From: Pararhodobacter zhoushanensis
Lineage (GTDB): Bacteria; Pseudomonadota; Alphaproteobacteria; Rhodobacterales; Rhodobacteraceae
Length of the DNA: 64,000 nucleotides
Direction: 5' to 3'
Assembly (NCBI RefSeq): GCF_003990445.1
Contig: NZ_REEZ01000004.1
Span: 310,001-374,000 of the forward strand
Made by a program: the position numbers and the translations under genes. Under the pieces are notes generated by a model that worked only from the letters and a program-made list of their open reading frames with translations, did no database searches and had not been told where the DNA came from. This document shows positions 54,756 through 62,666 of this stretch, piece after piece; position 1 is the first letter of the stretch, and each line of letters starts with the position of its first letter.

Positions 54756-56224
54756 GCGGCGGGGGCCTCGGGCAGCATCGACGATGGCACCCAGTTGCCG
54801 TGCAGCCCGCCGCGCAGACGCAGTTCCAGCGGCATGCGGGCGATGGGGCCTTCATCGACGCGCTGCGCATCGAACAGCACCAGATCCGAGCGATGCTCGG
54901 CTAGCATGTTCTCGATGGCGACCAGATAGCCGTCGCCCTCGTTGATGCTGCCGGGGCGCGGGATGAAGGCGGGTTCCTGCAGGGTCGAGGTCGGGCCGGT
55001 CCAGTAGCTTTTGGTCTCGCCGGTGGCGTGGTCCATGTGGCCCAGGACGTTGGTCATCAGGCCCGACATCGAGCGGCCATTGGGCAGCTCCAGCGGGCGC
55101 GCGAAATCCTGCGCCAGCATGTAGCCGTGGCGGTAGGGCATCGAGGCATAGCGGTCGTCGATGCGGGGGAATTCACCGATGAAATCGGACAACTGCACCA
55201 TCGAATGGAACCCGTCCGACTTGCTGCCCAGATCCACGCACCAGCGAGTCATGCGGGCGGCGGATTCGGCGCGGTTGAACTCGGCCCCGTGCACATCGGG
55301 GAAGAAGGGAAAGCCGTTGTTCTTGGCCATCGGGACGTCGAAATAGACCTTCTCGCCGTCGTTGAAGGCATTCATCACATGGCTGGCAAAGCAGTTGGGG
55401 GCCTTGAACCAGCGCACGTCCTTGGCATCACCGCGACGCGGCAGGATGCCCAGATAGACCTCTTTGGTGGTATCAAAACCGAAATGCGGCAGCCCGGCTT
55501 CCAGACGCTCCCATGAGCTGACGATGGGGACGACGTGGAAACAGGCGTAATCCTCGGTCAGGCCAAAGTCGTGCATCATGCAGTAATAGGGCAGCTCGAA
55601 CCAAACCTCGTGCTTGATTTTGTTCTGCGGGTCGATCTCATAGTAAACCATGTCGCGGGTGATCAGACCTTTGGCCGCATAGCCAAACGCGCACATATCG
55701 CCCGTGTTAGGGTCGAATTTAGGGTGGGCGGTGAAGGTCTGGCTGGTGATCTGGCCGCCCAGATCGCTGTAGCCCTCGGTCTCGAGTGTCCAGGGGTCCA
55801 TCATCACCGGCGGGCTGTCTTCTTTCAGCGCCCAGAGCTTCTTGTTCTGCACGACGACGTTGGTGTTGGCAGTGCCGCGATACTCGCCCTTGACGCTTTC
55901 ATCATCGGTCAGCGGGTTGCGGTAGGCGCCGAACAGGGCCTTGCCGGCCTCACGTTCCAGCTTGAACTTGTCGGTGCGCACGTAGCGTTGCTTGAAATCG
56001 ACGCGCCCGTTCTTGAACCGGAAGGACGAGACCATGCCGTCGCCGTTGAACGGGATGTCGTTGCCCAGCCGGGGCGGAAATTGCGCATCGGGAGCGACGC
56101 GGAAAAAGATGCCGTCCAGATCGCTGGGAACCTCGCCGATGACCTCAAGATCCTTGACGTCGGCCTCCATGCGCGAGGGTTTGTTGAAGCCCTGAAAGCT
56201 GGGATGGTTGGGAAAAGCCTGCAT
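54752..56224 (-). CDS. Carotenoid-oxygenase-family lignostilbene dioxygenase
   Basis: A 490-residue non-haem iron(II) enzyme that cleaves the central double bond of a stilbene into two aldehydes. The four iron ligands are visible: His167 (TAHPKFD), His218 (MMHDFG), His282 (ASHVMNAF) and His475 (GLHGNWV). The residues known to bind the phenol of stilbenes in LsdA and NOV1 fall at the same numbers here: Phe59 (DIPFNGDG), Tyr101 (FGAYRNP) and Lys134 (WALKED). There is no signal peptide, so it is cytoplasmic. It is coupled to the GMC gene by a four-base overlap. A carotenoid or apocarotenoid substrate is less likely. Confidence 0.93.
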   Translation of the reverse strand: MQAFPNHPSFQGFNKPSRMEADVKDLEVIGEVPSDLDGIFFRVAPDAQFPPRLGNDIPFNGDGMVSSFRFKNGRVDFKQRYVRTDKFKLEREAGKALFGAYRNPLTDDESVKGEYRGTANTNVVVQNKKLWALKEDSPPVMMDPWTLETEGYSDLGGQITSQTFTAHPKFDPNTGDMCAFGYAAKGLITRDMVYYEIDPQNKIKHEVWFELPYYCMMHDFGLTEDYACFHVVPIVSSWERLEAGLPHFGFDTTKEVYLGILPRRGDAKDVRWFKAPNCFASHVMNAFNDGEKVYFDVPMAKNNGFPFFPDVHGAEFNRAESAARMTRWCVDLGSKSDGFHSMVQLSDFIGEFPRIDDRYASMPYRHGYMLAQDFARPLELPNGRSMSGLMTNVLGHMDHATGETKSYWTGPTSTLQEPAFIPRPGSINEGDGYLVAIENMLAEHRSDLVLFDAQRVDEGPIARMPLELRLRGGLHGNWVPSSMLPEAPAA

Positions 56225-56281
56225 GATCGTCTCGCTGTTCTGTGGGGTCAGGCCGCGCGCTGCGCGGGCCGCAAGGGGCGA

Positions 56282-56740
56282 TCAGGTCACCCGGTAAAAA
56301 CGCACCTTCACGCCGTCGCGATAGCGCGCGCCGGTGCAGACAAAGACGCTGCGGTTGAGCCAGTCGTAGCGGCCTTCGGGCGCGGTGAAGACGGGGGTGG
56401 TGCGGAAATAATATTCGGCCGGATCAACCTCTTGCCCCTGCATCATGCGTTGCATGACGGACGGCGGGCCGTGGCGAACGCCGCGATTGCGGCACTCGAT
56501 GCGCACGCCGTCGTCGGTTTCCAGCAGGTACATCGCGTCGACTTCGGTCACGCCATCGGCGCGGATCAGCTGCCAGTCGAAGCCGCTGACCATATGGCCG
56601 CTGATGTCCGGGCCAACGAAGGGGCCGCCCGCATCAATCGGGATCACCTGCCGCCGCCCTGTGGGCACCGGACCGATAACCTGCGGCGGGCTGACGCCGC
56701 CGGTGGCTTCAAACACGAATTCCAGACCCGGTTCGTTCAT
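56282..56740 (-). CDS. DUF3237 protein 1 (PhcF/PhcG-like candidate decarboxylase)
   Basis: A 152-residue protein paralogous to the one at 52627-53124. Common elements are GFDWQLIRADGVTEVDAMYLLE, CRNRGVRHG and YYFRTTPVFTAPEGRYDWLNRSVFV. No signal peptide is present. A pair of DUF3237 proteins around a GMC enzyme and a lignostilbene dioxygenase is the arrangement expected for enantiospecific decarboxylation of a phenylcoumaran carboxylate to a stilbene. It follows the solute-binding gene after a hairpin and precedes the dioxygenase by 57 bases. Confidence 0.85.
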   Translation of the reverse strand: MNEPGLEFVFEATGGVSPPQVIGPVPTGRRQVIPIDAGGPFVGPDISGHMVSGFDWQLIRADGVTEVDAMYLLETDDGVRIECRNRGVRHGPPSVMQRMMQGQEVDPAEYYFRTTPVFTAPEGRYDWLNRSVFVCTGARYRDGVKVRFYRVT

Positions 56741-56763
56741 TGCAGTTCCCCGTCAAGGCAAGG

Positions 56764-56788
56764 GGGCGCCGGGACAGGCCCGGCGCCC
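56764..56788 (-). terminator. Hairpin after the family-5 solute-binding gene
   Basis: GGGCGCCGGG (56764-56773) and CCCGGCGCCC (56779-56788) form a perfect 10-base-pair stem seven bases after the stop codon. There is no T-run, so readthrough into the catabolic genes is expected. Confidence 0.55.
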
Positions 56789-56794
56789 GCCAGA

Positions 56795-58321
56795 TCAATC
56801 GTCGAGCGTCACTTCAGAGATCATCGCGCGGACCAGATGGCGCGGCGGCGGGTTATAGTGGACCCCGTCGCGCATGGCGTAGACGGCCATGTTGTTCCAC
56901 AGCGAGATCTGCGGCACGTCGTCGTGCAGGATGCGCGTTGCCTCAACCACCAGCGGGCCGCGAACCTCGGGATCGACGGTCTGGACGGCCTGTGCCACCA
57001 GCGCGTCAAACGCCTCGTTCCGGTATTGCGAGAAGGGCGAGGCCGACCAATAGGTGAAGGCCAGCGCGATGGTCGGGTCGAAATATTCGGCCATCGGAGT
57101 GGGCGTGATGCCGACCCAATCCTCGGTCGTCGGGTTCGCTGTCGCGGCGCGCAGGCGGCCGACGAAATCGGGCACGTCCAGACTGGAGACCTGCGTATTG
57201 ATGCCGACCTGTTGAAGATACAGCGCCACAGCCTCGGCCGTTTCGCGCAGGCCCGAGTTCTCGCCGTGCCACCAGATCAGCGGCATATCAAAGCCGTTGG
57301 GGTAACCTGCATCGGCCAGCAACTGCCGTGCCAGCGCCGGATCGTAGCTGTAGTTTTCAAGCGTCTCGTCATAGCCGACTTCGCCGGGCGCAAAGCGCGG
57401 GTGGCGGCCCGGAACGCCGTGGAACAGCCCTTCGACGATACCATCGGCATCAATCGCATGGGCAACCGCCAGCCGGACGCGCACGTCATGCCAGGGCACA
57501 TCGGGGTTGTTGAGGGTAAATTGAACCGAAACCGTCGGTGTGACCGCGATTTGTGCGGTGGTGAAGCCGTCGGCTTCAAGGCGGTCGCGCTCCATGAACG
57601 GGACGTTCAGGATCAGGTCAGCCTCGCCAGCGCGCAGCATGGCCACGCGGGTGCTGTCCTCACCGGCGAACACGAAGCGCAGATGCTTCACGTCAGGCTC
57701 ACCGCCCCAGTAGTCGGGGTTGGCCTCAAGGATCATTTCCTGCGCCGGGGTATAGCTGACAAAGCGGTAGGGGCCGGTGCCGTTGGGGTGCGAGACGAAC
57801 TCGTCCTCACCCACGCGGTCGTAATAGGCCTTGGACACGATCGACAGGTTGCGCGGCGGCAGGAAGGTGACGTCCGCCGAGCTGAAGACCATGCGCACGG
57901 TCATGTCATCGACGCGCTCGATATGGTCGAAATTGCGCAGGCGCGACTGGTAGATGCGCGAGCGTTCCGCCGTGCGTTCGTGGCTGAAAATGATGTCGTC
58001 GGCGGTCAGCGGATCGCCGGAATGGAAGGTCACGCCTTCGCGCACACGCAGCGTCAGGATGCGGCCCTCGTCCGAGTATTCGAACGACAGGACGCCGGGC
58101 ACCAGATTGCCCTGGGCATCCAGACCGACCATCGGCTCGATGATGTTTTCCAGAACCGGGCGCGAGATCACGGTGTTGACCGAAATCGTCGGGTCCAGCG
58201 TGTCGGGCTGGTGGTTGATCGCCACGACGAACATGTCGTCCGAGGCAAGAGCGGGGGCAAAGCTGGCGGCCGTGAGGCCAAGTGCCATCGCCACCGCAGA
58301 GGCGGTGCGTCTCACTGTCAT
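56795..58321 (-). CDS. Family-5 extracellular solute-binding protein of an ABC importer
   Basis: A 508-residue periplasmic receptor. Signal peptide about 1-26 (hydrophobic AVAMALGLTAASFAPALA). Family motifs: VAINHQPDTLDPTISVNTVISRPVLENI, FHSGDPLTADDIIFSHERT and EANPDYWGGEP. Oligopeptide-type receptors are also used for glycosides, opines and aromatic dimers. The matching permease and ATPase genes lie beyond the MarR-type gene at 59766-63560 and are on the same strand. It is first in the apparent stilbene operon, suggesting the ligand is the substrate of the pathway. Confidence 0.92.
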   Translation of the reverse strand: MTVRRTASAVAMALGLTAASFAPALASDDMFVVAINHQPDTLDPTISVNTVISRPVLENIIEPMVGLDAQGNLVPGVLSFEYSDEGRILTLRVREGVTFHSGDPLTADDIIFSHERTAERSRIYQSRLRNFDHIERVDDMTVRMVFSSADVTFLPPRNLSIVSKAYYDRVGEDEFVSHPNGTGPYRFVSYTPAQEMILEANPDYWGGEPDVKHLRFVFAGEDSTRVAMLRAGEADLILNVPFMERDRLEADGFTTAQIAVTPTVSVQFTLNNPDVPWHDVRVRLAVAHAIDADGIVEGLFHGVPGRHPRFAPGEVGYDETLENYSYDPALARQLLADAGYPNGFDMPLIWWHGENSGLRETAEAVALYLQQVGINTQVSSLDVPDFVGRLRAATANPTTEDWVGITPTPMAEYFDPTIALAFTYWSASPFSQYRNEAFDALVAQAVQTVDPEVRGPLVVEATRILHDDVPQISLWNNMAVYAMRDGVHYNPPPRHLVRAMISEVTLDD

Positions 58322-58431
58322 GGTGTTCCTCCCATTCGCTGATCCCGCGACGCAAGGGTCTCCCGCCCCCTGTTTTGCCGCCGCAAGGGCCGGATCTCTG
58401 CGACGCGTTGCACCACAGACCGGCCTTATTC

Positions 58432-58460
58432 GTCATATGTCTGATGGATTAGTGAGTCAA
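58432..58460 (-). promoter_or_regulatory. Candidate promoter of the solute-binding/stilbene operon
   Basis: On the minus strand TTGACT (58460-58455), a 17-base spacer and TATGAC (58437-58432) form a good sigma-70-like promoter. It would give a leader of about 105 bases before the solute-binding protein. Confidence 0.6.
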
Positions 58461-58469
58461 GAAATGAAT

Positions 58470-58484
58470 ATACGGGACCCGTAT
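58470..58484. promoter_or_regulatory. 15-base palindrome, likely MarR-type operator
   Basis: ATACGGGACCCGTAT is a perfect 7+1+7 palindrome. It starts ten bases upstream of the -35 box and lies between the solute-binding gene and the divergent tandem MarR gene. This is the best candidate operator in the 350-base space 58322-58671; the rest of that space shows no gene. Confidence 0.7.
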
Positions 58485-58671
58485 TTGTTCCTTGCTGCGA
58501 TCCAACGGCAGAAGCACCCCTTTGCCGCGCTGCAGCGCCGTTGCCTTCAAGGCCACAGGCGGTGACAAAGCGCCAGACTTGGGAGCTTTAGCCTTGCCAT
58601 AGGGGGGCAAATCCGCCAATCGACAGAGAAATCATCAGATGACACTGCGCGTGGAATGATCAGGGCCCGGG

Positions 58672-59769
58672 ATGAACGCAACTGCCAATGCTGACACGCT
58701 GCTTGCGGCGCTGACCCAAGAGCCGGTCGATGCCGAAGCGCAGCGCATCGCGGCCACGCTGGATACGTTCTATACGCGCCCCGGTTACATGATCCGGCGC
58801 GCGCATCAGATCTCGAACGCATCCTTTGTCGAGGATCTGGGATCGCTGGGCATCACGCCGACGCAGATGTCCTCGCTGGTGGTTGTCTGCGATTGCCCCG
58901 GCATTGATCAGATCACCCTTGCGCGGCGTATCGGCGTGGACCGCACCACCGCGTCCATGGTGGTCAACGGGTTGGCACAGCACGGTTTTCTGCGCTGCGA
59001 ACGCTCGGCCCGTGATGCCCGCCGCAATGAGGTGACGGCGACCCGCGCCGGCATGGCCTGCACCCAGCTGGCGCGCGATTTCGCGATGACCAACAAGGGC
59101 AAGCTGCTGCATGCCTTCACGCCCCAGGATGAGGCAACGCTGCAATCGCTGCTTCAGCGGCTGATCGACAATGTTCCTGCCTCGCCGCCCGAATGGATCC
59201 GCCCGGATGGCACCGTCCATTTCGGCACCGAAGAGGCTTTCGCCGAGGATTTTCCGGGGCATTTCGGTCTGTACACCGCCTTTGGTTTCCTGCTGCGGCG
59301 GGCGCATCAGACGCTGGAGGCCGCGTTCATCGACTGCTGCCAGCCGGTGAACCTGACGCCGCGCCGCTACGGCGTGCTGCGCGTGGTCGAGGTGGCCGAG
59401 CCGCTGGAGCAGATCGCGCTGGCGCGTTGGCTGGCGCTGGATGGCTCGACCGCGGCGTCGGTGGTGACCGAGCTGGTGCGGCGGGGACATCTGGACCGCA
59501 CCCCGCATCCCAGCGACCGCCGCCGCCGTTTGCTGCAGTTGACGGATGAAGGCCGGACGCTGGTGGAAACCGCGCTGCCACTGGCGCGCGCTGCCAGCCT
59601 GCGGGCGCTGGCGGTGCTGGGCGACGATGCCGCCGAGTTCGGCCGGTTGATGCAGCTGTTTCTGGTGTCCAACGACTCGCTGAGCCGCGTGGCGAGCGAG
59701 CGCGCCGTCACCCAGCGCGCCGCTCAGTTCTTGCAAGACGGCCTCGTGCCGTCCGCCGACCCGCGCTAA
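58672..59769 (+). CDS. Tandem MarR-family regulator (two fused winged-helix domains)
   Basis: A 365-residue protein made of two MarR modules. Repeat 1 covers about 37-135 and repeat 2 about 204-302; GYMIRRAHQISNASF aligns with GFLLRRAHQTLEAAF, and VDRTTASMVVNGLAQHGFL aligns with LDGSTAASVVTELVRRGHL. MarR proteins normally act as dimers of about 150 residues, so this is a single-chain version. It probably senses an aromatic ligand and controls the divergent operon through the palindrome at 58470-58484. The ATG at 58672 lies just after a GGGCCCGGG stretch; the ribosome site is weak. Its end overlaps the convergent ATPase gene by four bases. Confidence 0.85.
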   Translation: MNATANADTLLAALTQEPVDAEAQRIAATLDTFYTRPGYMIRRAHQISNASFVEDLGSLGITPTQMSSLVVVCDCPGIDQITLARRIGVDRTTASMVVNGLAQHGFLRCERSARDARRNEVTATRAGMACTQLARDFAMTNKGKLLHAFTPQDEATLQSLLQRLIDNVPASPPEWIRPDGTVHFGTEEAFAEDFPGHFGLYTAFGFLLRRAHQTLEAAFIDCCQPVNLTPRRYGVLRVVEVAEPLEQIALARWLALDGSTAASVVTELVRRGHLDRTPHPSDRRRRLLQLTDEGRTLVETALPLARAASLRALAVLGDDAAEFGRLMQLFLVSNDSLSRVASERAVTQRAAQFLQDGLVPSADPR

Positions 59770-60755
59770 GCCGCGACGCTCTGCGTCAGGGCGTGGCAGG
59801 TCGCCACGGACCCGTCCGGTCCCGGCACGCTGGGGGGTGCCACCTGACGGCAGACATCCATCGCCAGCGGGCAACGCGGGTGGAAATGGCAGCCTTTGGG
59901 CGGGTTCAGGGGCGACGGCACCTCGCCCTCGATCTTGCGCTGTTCGGTTTTCAGCGGCCCCGGATTGACCGTGAGCGCCGAGGCAAACAGCGCCTTGGTG
60001 TAGGGGTGACGCGGGTTGTCGGCGATCTGCCGCGCCGGGCCCTGTTCGACGATGCGGCCCAGATACATCACCGCGATCCAGTCGCACATGCTGGCGACCA
60101 GTTCCAGATGATGCGAGATCATGAAATAGGCCAGCCCGAGTTCGTCCTGCAAGTCGGCCAGCAGGTTCAGGATCTGTGCGCGCACCGACACATCCAGCGC
60201 CGAGACCGGCTCGTCCAGGATCAGCAGCCGTGGGTTCAGCGCCAGAGCGCGGGCGATGGCGATGCGCTGGCGCTGCCCGCCGGAAAACTCGTGCGGTCCC
60301 TGCTGCGCCATGCGCGGGCTCAGGTTGACCAGTTCCAGCAGTTCAGCCACCCGGTGGTCAATCTGCGTGCGGCTGAAACGGCCGGTGGCGATCATCGGCT
60401 CGGCAATGATCTCGCGCACCTTCATGCGCGGGTTGAGCGAGCCATAAGGGTCTTGAAACACCGTCTGGATATTGCTGCGATACGCGTTCAGCGCAGGCCC
60501 CGTCGCCTGATGCACCGGCGCGCCGTCGAACAGGATTTCGCCCTCGGTCGGCTCCATCAGCCGCAAGAGTAGCCGTGCGGTGGTGGACTTGCCGCAGCCG
60601 CTTTCGCCAACCAGACCAAAGGTTTGCCCGGCGCGCACTTGCAGGTTGATGCCATCAACCGAGCGGATCACGCTTTTCGAGCGCGCGAAGGGCAGGCCCT
60701 TGCGAAAGAAGAAGTGCTTGCTCAGGTTGCGGGTTTCCAACAACAGATCACTCAT
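59766..60755 (-). CDS. OppF/DppF-type ABC transporter ATPase
   Basis: A 329-residue ATPase. Walker A GESGCGKST, signature FSGGQRQRIAIARALALNP, Walker B LLILDEPVSALD, and the oligopeptide-type C-terminus with HPYTKALFASAL and the CHFHPRCPLAMDVCR cysteine cluster, which in DppF-like proteins binds an iron-sulfur centre. I chose the ATG at 60755 since it overlaps the upstream stop as ATGA; the longer frame lies in the neighbouring gene. It works with the ATPase encoded just upstream. Confidence 0.93.
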   Translation of the reverse strand: MSDLLLETRNLSKHFFFRKGLPFARSKSVIRSVDGINLQVRAGQTFGLVGESGCGKSTTARLLLRLMEPTEGEILFDGAPVHQATGPALNAYRSNIQTVFQDPYGSLNPRMKVREIIAEPMIATGRFSRTQIDHRVAELLELVNLSPRMAQQGPHEFSGGQRQRIAIARALALNPRLLILDEPVSALDVSVRAQILNLLADLQDELGLAYFMISHHLELVASMCDWIAVMYLGRIVEQGPARQIADNPRHPYTKALFASALTVNPGPLKTEQRKIEGEVPSPLNPPKGCHFHPRCPLAMDVCRQVAPPSVPGPDGSVATCHALTQSVAA

Positions 60756-61747
60756 GCCGGGATCTCCTCGCTGCGCCAGCAGGCGGCGCTGTGGTCCGGG
60801 GTCAGGGCGCGGCGCGGCGGGGCTTCGGCCCGGCACCGCGGTTGCACCATCGGGCAACGCTGTGCAAAGGCGCAGCCCGGCGGCAGGTCGGCCAGATCGG
60901 GCGGCGATCCGTCGATGGTCGGCAGCCGGTTGCCCCCTTCGGGCGCGCCCGAGGAATGCATCAGCGCGCGGGTATAGGGATGCGCCGGGCGGTCGAAGAT
61001 CTGGCGCACAGGGCCCATTTCCACCACTTCACCGGCATACATCACCATGATGTCGTCGCAGATATGCGCCGCGACGCCGAAGTCATGGGTGATCAGCAGG
61101 ATCGAGATGCCCAGCCGGTCGCGCAGCCCTGCCAGCAGATCCAGCACCTGCACCTGAATGGTGGGGTCCAGCGCCGTTGTAGGCTCATCCGCGATCAGCA
61201 GCGCCGGGTTCAGCGCAATCGCAATCGCCGCCACCACGCGTTGCAACATGCCGCCGCTCATCTCGTGCGGGTACTGGTCCAGCCGGTCCTCGGGCGAGGG
61301 GATGCCGACTGAGGTCAGCAACTCGACCGCGCGGGCGTGGCGTTCCGCCTTGCCCATGCGGGCGTGCATGCGCAGCGCCTCGTCGATCTGATCGCCGACG
61401 GAATAAAGCGGGTCCAGAGACACCGAGGGGTCTTGCAGGATCATGCCAATCGCGCGGCCACGCAAGCTGCGCATGGCGCGCGGCGATTTGGTCAGCAGGT
61501 CTTCGCCCTGAAACATCACCCGCCCGCCGGTCACCTTGGCGGCGCGCGGCAGCAGGCGCATCACCGACAGCGCGGTCATGCTTTTACCGCTGCCGCTTTC
61601 GCCGATGACGCCCATCACCCGGCCCTTGCCGACCGAGAAGCTGAGGCCCCGCGCGGCGCGCACGGTGCGGCCTTCGCGGCCTTCGATTTCCACCGAGAGG
61701 TCGCTGACAGCCAGCAGCGGTTCGATTGTGGTCTGGTCAAAGCTCAT
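60752..61747 (-). CDS. OppD/DppD-type ABC transporter ATPase
   Basis: A 331-residue ATPase with Walker A GESGSGKSM, signature MSGGMLQRVVAAIAIALNP, Walker B LLIADEPTTALD and the oligopeptide extension with HPYTRALMHSSG and CAFAQRCPMVQPRC. The signature LSGGQ is MSGGM, a common variant in this group. It overlaps the permease gene upstream and the second ATPase downstream by four bases each. Confidence 0.93.
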   Translation of the reverse strand: MSFDQTTIEPLLAVSDLSVEIEGREGRTVRAARGLSFSVGKGRVMGVIGESGSGKSMTALSVMRLLPRAAKVTGGRVMFQGEDLLTKSPRAMRSLRGRAIGMILQDPSVSLDPLYSVGDQIDEALRMHARMGKAERHARAVELLTSVGIPSPEDRLDQYPHEMSGGMLQRVVAAIAIALNPALLIADEPTTALDPTIQVQVLDLLAGLRDRLGISILLITHDFGVAAHICDDIMVMYAGEVVEMGPVRQIFDRPAHPYTRALMHSSGAPEGGNRLPTIDGSPPDLADLPPGCAFAQRCPMVQPRCRAEAPPRRALTPDHSAACWRSEEIPA

Positions 61748-62661
61748 GCGTAACGGATCCTCGGGTCAACGACGCAGAACAGCAGATCAACCGCCAGATT
61801 GAGCAGGATCAGCATCGTCGCGATGAACAACACGCCAACCTGAATGACCGGATAGTCACGGCTGACGAAACTCTCGATCATCAGACTGCCCAGTCCGGGC
61901 CAGTTGAAGATCGTCTCGGTGATGACCGCGCCGCCCATCAGGTTGCCCAGCTGCAAGCCGCACAGCGCGATCACCGGGATCAGCGCGTTGCGCAGGGCGT
62001 GGCGCCACAGGATGGTGCTTTCGGGCACGCCCTTGATGCGCAGGAATTTGACGTATTCGCTTTCGATCGTCTCAAGGATCGACGAGCGCGTCATGCGCAG
62101 GATGCCCGACAGCGGGAATGTGGCCAGCGTGACGGCGGGCATGATCAGCGACAGAAAGCCGTTGCGCCCCGAGGTCGGCAGCCAGCCCAGCGTCACGGCA
62201 AAGACGAGGATCGCCATGATCGCGAGCCAAAAACCCGGCATGGATTGCAGCATGATCGCGACGACGCGGATCACCCGGTCAAACACCGAACCGCGCCAAT
62301 AGGCCGACAGCATGCCCAGCGTCACACCCAGCACCAGCGCCAGACCGAAGGCCGAGAGCGTCAGCTCCAGCGTGGCGGGCAGACGTTGCAGGATCACTTC
62401 GATGGCAGGTCGCTGATAGCGCAGCGAGGTGCCGAAATCGCCGCCGAGCATGCCCATCAGGAACTGCCAGAACTGTACGATGACCGGCTGATCCAGCCCG
62501 TGCTGGGCGCGGAAGGCGGCGATCATCTCATCGGTCGCATCCTGCGGCAGCATGAGCAGCGTGACGTCGCCCGAGGCGCGCGCGGCGATGAAGATCAGCA
62601 GCAGCACACCAAAGATGGTGATCGCCGCCAGCCCCAGCCGTTTGAGAATATAGTTCAGCAT
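61744..62661 (-). CDS. OppB/DppB-type ABC transporter permease
   Basis: A 305-residue inner-membrane permease with about six helices. It starts MLNYILKRLGLAAITIFGVL, has the periplasmic LGLDQPV-like segment HGLDQPVIVQFWQFL and the EAA coupling loop LRIKGVPESTILWRHALRNALIPV. The ATG at 62661 lies six bases after the upstream stop; a longer open frame reaching 63363 is only an extension into the other permease. Confidence 0.93.
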   Translation of the reverse strand: MLNYILKRLGLAAITIFGVLLLIFIAARASGDVTLLMLPQDATDEMIAAFRAQHGLDQPVIVQFWQFLMGMLGGDFGTSLRYQRPAIEVILQRLPATLELTLSAFGLALVLGVTLGMLSAYWRGSVFDRVIRVVAIMLQSMPGFWLAIMAILVFAVTLGWLPTSGRNGFLSLIMPAVTLATFPLSGILRMTRSSILETIESEYVKFLRIKGVPESTILWRHALRNALIPVIALCGLQLGNLMGGAVITETIFNWPGLGSLMIESFVSRDYPVIQVGVLFIATMLILLNLAVDLLFCVVDPRIRYA

Positions 62662-62666
62662 GGCGC

